From Hirudinaria manillensis (lineage: Eukaryota; Annelida; Clitellata; Hirudinida; Hirudinidae): 64,000 nucleotides of DNA. The stretch is taken from contig CM067531.1 in the NCBI GenBank assembly GCA_034509925.1, positions 5,798,001 through 5,862,000 on the forward strand, in the 5' to 3' direction. The notes under the pieces were generated by a model that saw only the letters and a program-made list of their open reading frames with translations, was not told where the DNA came from and did not search any database. Below are positions 59,101 to 64,000 of this stretch, one piece after another (position 1 is the first letter of the stretch; every line of letters starts with the position of its first letter). The translations under genes and the position numbers were made by a program.

Positions 59101-59958
59101 GAGTCTTGAAGCAAAAGAGACTTCATCTCTTTTGGAAGGATTACCCAGAGGATCAAATATCAAAATAACAAATACTATTAAAAATATTAGCAAGGCCCAT
59201 GATACTCCAAGAGCTATTTTTAAAGCTAGTATCATTCCATTAGGACAATCAGTTAAATCACTAAAAAGCAAAGCCGTTCCAAGGCACATCCAAACAATTT
59301 CTGGTATGAAGAGGATGAATTTTCCAACAATCATGCAAGGAACAAGGCGTCTCATCCTTGATTCATCAAATATGTTTCCTTTCATGCTGTTCCTCATGAT
59401 AATGAAGTTCAAAAATATGTTTATTCCGAGGATCAACAAAACACCAGTGCAGTAGGCCTTAAGCAATAATTCTCTTTGGCAAAGTGATAAGTCTTGCCGA
59501 TAGACCAGTAGGATTGCTAGGAGTGATACAAACCTAGTGTGAAATAGACATTTTACAGAATTTGCCTTTTAATTTCACTAGTTTTAATACTCCTTAAAAT
59601 TTAAAAAAAAACACAATGATTTAGAATCATGTACAAGAAAAGTTCACATTTAGAAAATTGTGGTAAACTCTGCCAAAATACCTTATTATAAATAAACCAA
59701 AAACCTATATTGTTATATTAATTCACAAAATGCATTAGTCATTTATTTGGAATTCTCAGTTATATGATATTGAAGTAATTTTAAAGTTTAGCAATTCAAG
59801 AGTTTTGAGTGAATAGTAACGAATAATAAACATAACAAATCCTTCTCAGTTACAAGAACTCACCAGAAGAATCGTACTATGTTCTCTGAAAGCATTGGAT
59901 AAACGAAATCGTCGCTCGCTACCTTCCATCTTCTTCCGAATATCTCCATAGAAGGCAT
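56106..59958 (-). CDS. DAGLB: Diacylglycerol lipase, beta type, multi-exon
   Basis: sn-1-specific diacylglycerol lipase makes 2-arachidonoylglycerol from diacylglycerol at membranes. The start ATG (59958-59956) opens [20 protein letters not shown], the conserved family N terminus. Exon 1 ends at 59864. Four membrane spans follow (59.1-59.57 kb), ending at IFDPLGNP. Later exons carry [13 protein letters not shown] and [17 protein letters not shown] (58.6-58.85 kb), [19 protein letters not shown] (about 58.05 kb), the nucleophile elbow [13 protein letters not shown] (about 57.67 kb), the aspartate motif [10 protein letters not shown] (57.35 kb), [13 protein letters not shown] (exon 56896-56978) and [13 protein letters not shown] (last exon 56106-56259). 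All three catalytic residues are therefore present. The stop soon after the histidine motif gives a short tail like DAGL-beta, not the long tail of DAGL-alpha. Confidence 0.94.
57171..57232. repeat. Perfect 31-bp tandem duplication in a DAGL intron
   Basis: The unit starting GTACATGAATACATAAATGA at 57171 is repeated exactly at 57202. It occupies 62 of the 100 bp of the intron at 57148-57247. Confidence 0.95.
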
Positions 59959-61630
59959 TATTCTTGAAATTACTCCAGGCCTTACCCCTCCAAGATTTAA
60001 ATGTTAACAGAGTCGTTACGAATAACACGTTTACGATTTTGATCCTTCACGGTTATGATGAATGCTAAAACCAACACAAGCCCTCCTCGCAATAAACGCC
60101 CACATCACTTTAATTATCAAGGATATCCGCCGAAGCATGTCATCGGTTCCCAAAATTATTCTGCACAGAAAAATAATTCCTAGTTAAAAGCTATGGAGAA
60201 TGGCTATCTTCTCAAAACTGATACACTTCCCACGAGCTAACCAATGTTACCTAACACCGGGACAGCTTTGACCCGTATCAACATTATATTAGAATATGAA
60301 TGACCAATGGTCATAATACCGCTGGTATAACATGGAGTGGGGATGTCAGTACAGCCCTTGAGTGACGGACTTTAATGTGAAAGGCAAAAGAAAAGATGAC
60401 CATCAACCACATATAAAAATTTGCTTCCTTATTCCGAGCGATTTTAAAATCTTGTCAATAGGGTGAAAACTTCAATACCTTATTTTAAAATTAAGTTAAA
60501 CTCAAGTGCAAGCTTAATTATAATACCAAGTTTCCTAACTTTTTATAATGTAATCAAAAATCGTAAACATTGAATAGATTTTTAACATGATAATTACTAT
60601 ATAAGATGATTATTTAAATATTCATGGTTAAATTGAGCATGAACATCTTAGTGGAAAGGTAAGATTGTCCATTCGGCAAGCATTTCCCACATATAGCGGA
60701 GTCTAAACTACAATAAACCTTTGATAGAATTTTTGTCTTCTTATTATGGATTGAACCATCACGGTTGGAGTCTCTTCCTGTAAAGGGCATGATACTATAT
60801 TACAGAAATTATAAAGTCTTACTATTACAACTAGATACACATAAAGAGACAGGATAAAAGTTTAAATTGATGTTGCAAAGTTTGTTAGTCAGCTTTATTA
60901 TTGATGGAAATTGTAAAAATTGGAAATTGATGGAAATGACAGCGTCTCTAGGGAAAAATTTTATTCTTGGTGAGTAGGGAAAAGACAGTTAATCGTTTAA
61001 CTTAATATATAATATATATTTCCCCATTAATGTAGGGGCAAGAATCAGCCTGGCGTCAAATCTGGAGTTGAAAATGAAATAATAGCTCATCAAATATTGG
61101 TCAAATTAGTCGGGTAGATGCATTTGCAGTTGTTCAACCTCCTACTCCATCTATAATTCTGTATTTGAACAGGAAAAAGCTTACTTTATTTTTTTTTAGA
61201 AGGAAATAACAAGTTATGAAACGGATTTGGAAATGGGCGCCCTATTGAAAACGTTCGACTTAATGATGAATAAATAGAATGCAGAATTCAGGAGAGATGG
61301 AAACGATATTTCTTTTATAAACCTTTGTCCTTTATTTAAAGAAAATTGCAGATATTAAACATAGTTACAAATTATATTTAAACAAATGTCACATTTAAAA
61401 TAATACGTAAATAATATTTGATATTTGGACATTGGAAAAAGTTTTGTTTGTATTTGCCAAGCATTAAAGCATTAAGGTCTTAATGTTGTAGCCTGCATTT
61501 TTATGTTGCTTGGCACAGACCAAATAACAAGAAATAGCCATCCCTATTTTCTGCCGAGATTCACATATAATTTTAAATGCAGCAAAATTTGTTTATTAAT
61601 TTATTATGTTGACGCACTGTTTGCGCGAGG
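59959..61630. promoter_or_regulatory. Shared upstream region of DAGL (-) and the HECTD4-like gene (+)
   Basis: About 1.67 kb between divergent start codons. No coding exon or clear promoter motif was recognised. A minus-strand open frame overlapping DAGL exon 1 is a different frame of that exon and its leader. Confidence 0.4.
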
Positions 61631-63895
61631 ATGGAATATAGTCTTCTTTGCTTAGCAGAATTTGACTATAAGTGGAGCAGAGTTGATTTTCAGGTTTAAA
61701 TGATTTATTATTATAACTTACCTAGCAATAATGACATGTACTTGCAGGCCCTTTTTGATAGTGCTGAATTGAATGAACTATGGAGTAATTTGATTGAGAG
61801 AGGCGAGCTAGTATATCAAAACAACAAGAAAGTAGATCCAAATGCTAAAGGTTAATTCCGTTTTCCATAGGAGTTCCATAGATTTATACACTCATTCTAA
61901 TAATGACATTACCTTTTATAGTAAAACGCATGACTTCAGTCTTATTTGCAGAACATAACATGTTAATAACCAATGAAATATATGCATTGAAATTAATTTG
62001 AGTAAGTTTTCATCTAATTTGAGGTTCATCACTCACTATTTGATAATCTTGATGGAAGCCCTTATTTGCAATTGCTCTGTTTTTGCTGCCTCATTTATGG
62101 CACAAATACTTGGTTATGGAGAAAATCTTGAAATCTTATTTTATCTACATTTTGATTTGTGAGGAAAACACGTATTAAAAAATTTGAACAAAACAAAACT
62201 TTATAGAAATTCCCTCTCCTCCCCCTTCCTCCAAAAAAACTAAAAGGGCCAGGGCAAGCTTTAATAAAGCTCAAGCAACTGCTATCAGGATTAATATTAA
62301 ACTAACATTAAAGATTAACATTAATGATTAACATTAAAGAATTAACGTTAACATGGAGAAGTTTTAGGCAATCAACTAAATTAAATAAAGAAATGTCATG
62401 CAATGTGCACAATTTAAATAATATTTTAATTGTCTATAAATAACACTTCTTCGCTAATTTCTGGACGTCAACAACGAAACTTTAACTTGATGAATATTTT
62501 CCATGAAATCAAAACTTATTAAAACATTTTTACCCATACATCTTAAGTCTTAAGTCAATACTTCTGTCTTTTTATGTTGTGCTTTAATGTTTCCACATTT
62601 TCCACATTGAAATTGTTTCAGCCTCAAAATATCCATCATGGCTTCAATCTTTACACATGCATCACAAGAGCTCCTAATTTTAAAAACAGTCTTGCAAATA
62701 AAGTTTTTTTTGATGGTATTTTTTCTCATTAGTTGCTAATAGTTGATGTGGAATGTTTTATTTTTAAAGAATGTGCTGAAATACAGTGCAACCTCCCTCA
62801 AGAAGAAAACAAAAGCTACTCAAATGCACATCATCATCAGAACTTGTTATTTTCTTCTGTTTTCAACTCATGGGTCTGGAAAAAAAGACCAGGTATCATA
62901 AATTGGTTATGCTTGTTTTGTGATGTTAGGATTATGTAATTTGTATTTAGTTTAATTTGGTTAAAGCTTAACTATCAGAAGATATGCTCAATGACTAAGT
63001 TCTGAGAGACTAAGCGAAAAATGGCAAAGTTGGCAAATAATGGCAAAGAAGATAAGGTATAATGAGACAATAAAGTGGATGAGAATGAAATAAAATTAAT
63101 AAAAACTTAAAGGAGAAGCCGAGGCAGTGAAATGTAAAAAGTGGCATTTAGTTATGGTTTAGTTTGGTTTAAGAGGGTTTGACACTTGGTTTTAAAATGT
63201 GGTTGATTGATATTTATTATTTTTATTGAAATCATTTTATTCAATGAAATTATATCTAGTTAATGACATAAATAAGTCTTAAACATTGGCATTTTAAGTC
63301 ATTTAAAATAATATCATTTTAAAGACCAGAAACATGCAGAGCAATGTTTGGATTCAATGGTTAACAAGCAGAAGGAGTTGTTCAACAAGTCATGCACGAG
63401 CATTTTAAGCTTGTCACGGATCAAACAACAACTCGTGCTTGCGGACCGTTGTTATCGGGCTCTCCAACGAGACAAGGATAGAAGCAAAAGATTGCTTATG
63501 TTGAGGAATGGCTCTTCATTTGATAAGTTAGTTTATGATTCTGGAGGTTACTTTACGTTTTGTATGATAACATTTAAAATTTAAAAATTACTTTTAAATT
63601 TGTTGATTTTAAGAAAACTCAAAGGGAAGCCTGAAAGTCTTTCAGTTAAGAATCCCAATCAGTGTTTAGCGCTTGTAGGATCGAGAGCAATTCTTCACTT
63701 TGCATTTGCTTTCCTTAAGAGGGCTTGGAGGTCTGGGGAGGATGGAGATTTGTGCAGCGATCTTCTTGAAGAAACTTTGGGAATTTTCCAATGTTTGCCT
63801 GCTGCCATATTTTTTAACGAGTCAGAAATATCTGGAGTGTGGACTGAAGTTATTGGAAAGTCCAAGAACTTTTTTAAAGCAGTTGCCAAAGAGTG
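61631..63895 (+). CDS. 5' exons of a large gene, tentatively HECTD4-like, continuing past the window
   Basis: Five consecutive exons join in frame. They are 61631-61693 (MEYSLLCLAEFDYKWSRVDF), about 61750-61851 (ALFDSAELNELWSNLIERGE), about 62770-62891 (CAEIQCNLPQEEN, SSVFNSWVWKKRP), about 63327-63528 (VNKQKELFNKSCTSILSLSR, LVLADRCYRALQRDKDRSKR) and about 63613-63895. The last ends in a donor after AVAKE and carries ALVGSRAILHFAFAFLKRAW, RSGEDGDLCSDLLEE and VWTEVIGKSKNFFKAV. The last exon recalls the N-terminal region of HECTD4, a very large HECT ubiquitin ligase, but this is from memory. The helical, leucine-rich character fits an alpha-solenoid. The first Met could lie further upstream. The diagnostic HECT domain would be far outside the window. 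Confidence 0.6.
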
Positions 63896-64000
63896 AGCAT
63901 CTTTAATTTAATCATTATAATGACTTAAGGTCGTGCTGGGCAAGGCGAGTTCCAATCATTTATTTTTAGGATTTAAATTAAAGTGCTTTTTCAAAGATTG

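Noticed and set aside
59066..59455. Plus-strand 129-codon open frame
   Set aside because: It is antisense to the membrane-span exon of DAGL, where hydrophobic codon bias leaves the opposite strand open.

Overview
This is a 64-kb piece of an AT-rich animal nuclear genome. The genes are split by many short introns with GT-AG ends, and both strands are used. The gene set (alpha-spectrin, an Hmx homeobox gene, a tetraspanin, an M13 metallopeptidase, TMEM39, a diacylglycerol lipase) is bilaterian. The spectrin lacks the insert in repeat 11 that vertebrate alpha-II spectrin carries, so an invertebrate, possibly a protostome, is likely. I cannot name the species.

Layout. 1-8747 (-): N-terminal two thirds of alpha-spectrin, cut by the window edge. 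10.43-12.64 kb: eroded Ty3/gypsy-type retrotransposon. 14.7-18.5 kb (-): protein-X-like E3-binding subunit of pyruvate dehydrogenase (PDHX). 19.8-21.0 kb (+): pyridoxine 5'-phosphate oxidase (PNPO), head to head with PDHX. 21.6-23.1 kb (+): ESCRT-III subunit CHMP2B. 24.9-31.7 kb (+): neprilysin/ECE-like M13 peptidase. 35.3-37.0 kb (+): tetraspanin. 37.7-38.0 kb: Tc1/mariner scrap. 40.7-42.0 kb (-): Hmx homeobox gene. 44.6-47.7 kb: a 3,067-bp DNA transposon with 31-bp terminal inverted repeats and a DUF4806-like gene. 48.3-50.4 kb (-): TMEM39. 51.2-52.2 kb (+): unrecognised 295-aa protein. 53.7-55.1 kb (+): HMG-box protein with a BAF57-type box. 56.1-60.0 kb (-): diacylglycerol lipase of beta type. 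61.6 kb to the right edge (+): start of a large gene, tentatively HECTD4-like.

The genes are ordinary housekeeping and developmental loci and do not form a pathway or operon; PDHX and PNPO are both metabolic, but I see no functional link. Three head-to-head pairs (PDHX/PNPO, TMEM39/unknown, DAGL/HECTD4-like) may share promoter regions. The most unusual items are the transposon with its internal repeats, the HMG protein without a BAF57 coiled coil, the unrecognised basic-tailed protein with a 20-nt exon, the degenerate PDHX core, and several very short introns. I found no convincing evidence of an undescribed multi-gene system. Exon borders come from reading frame, splice consensus and family resemblance recalled from memory; no alignments were run.
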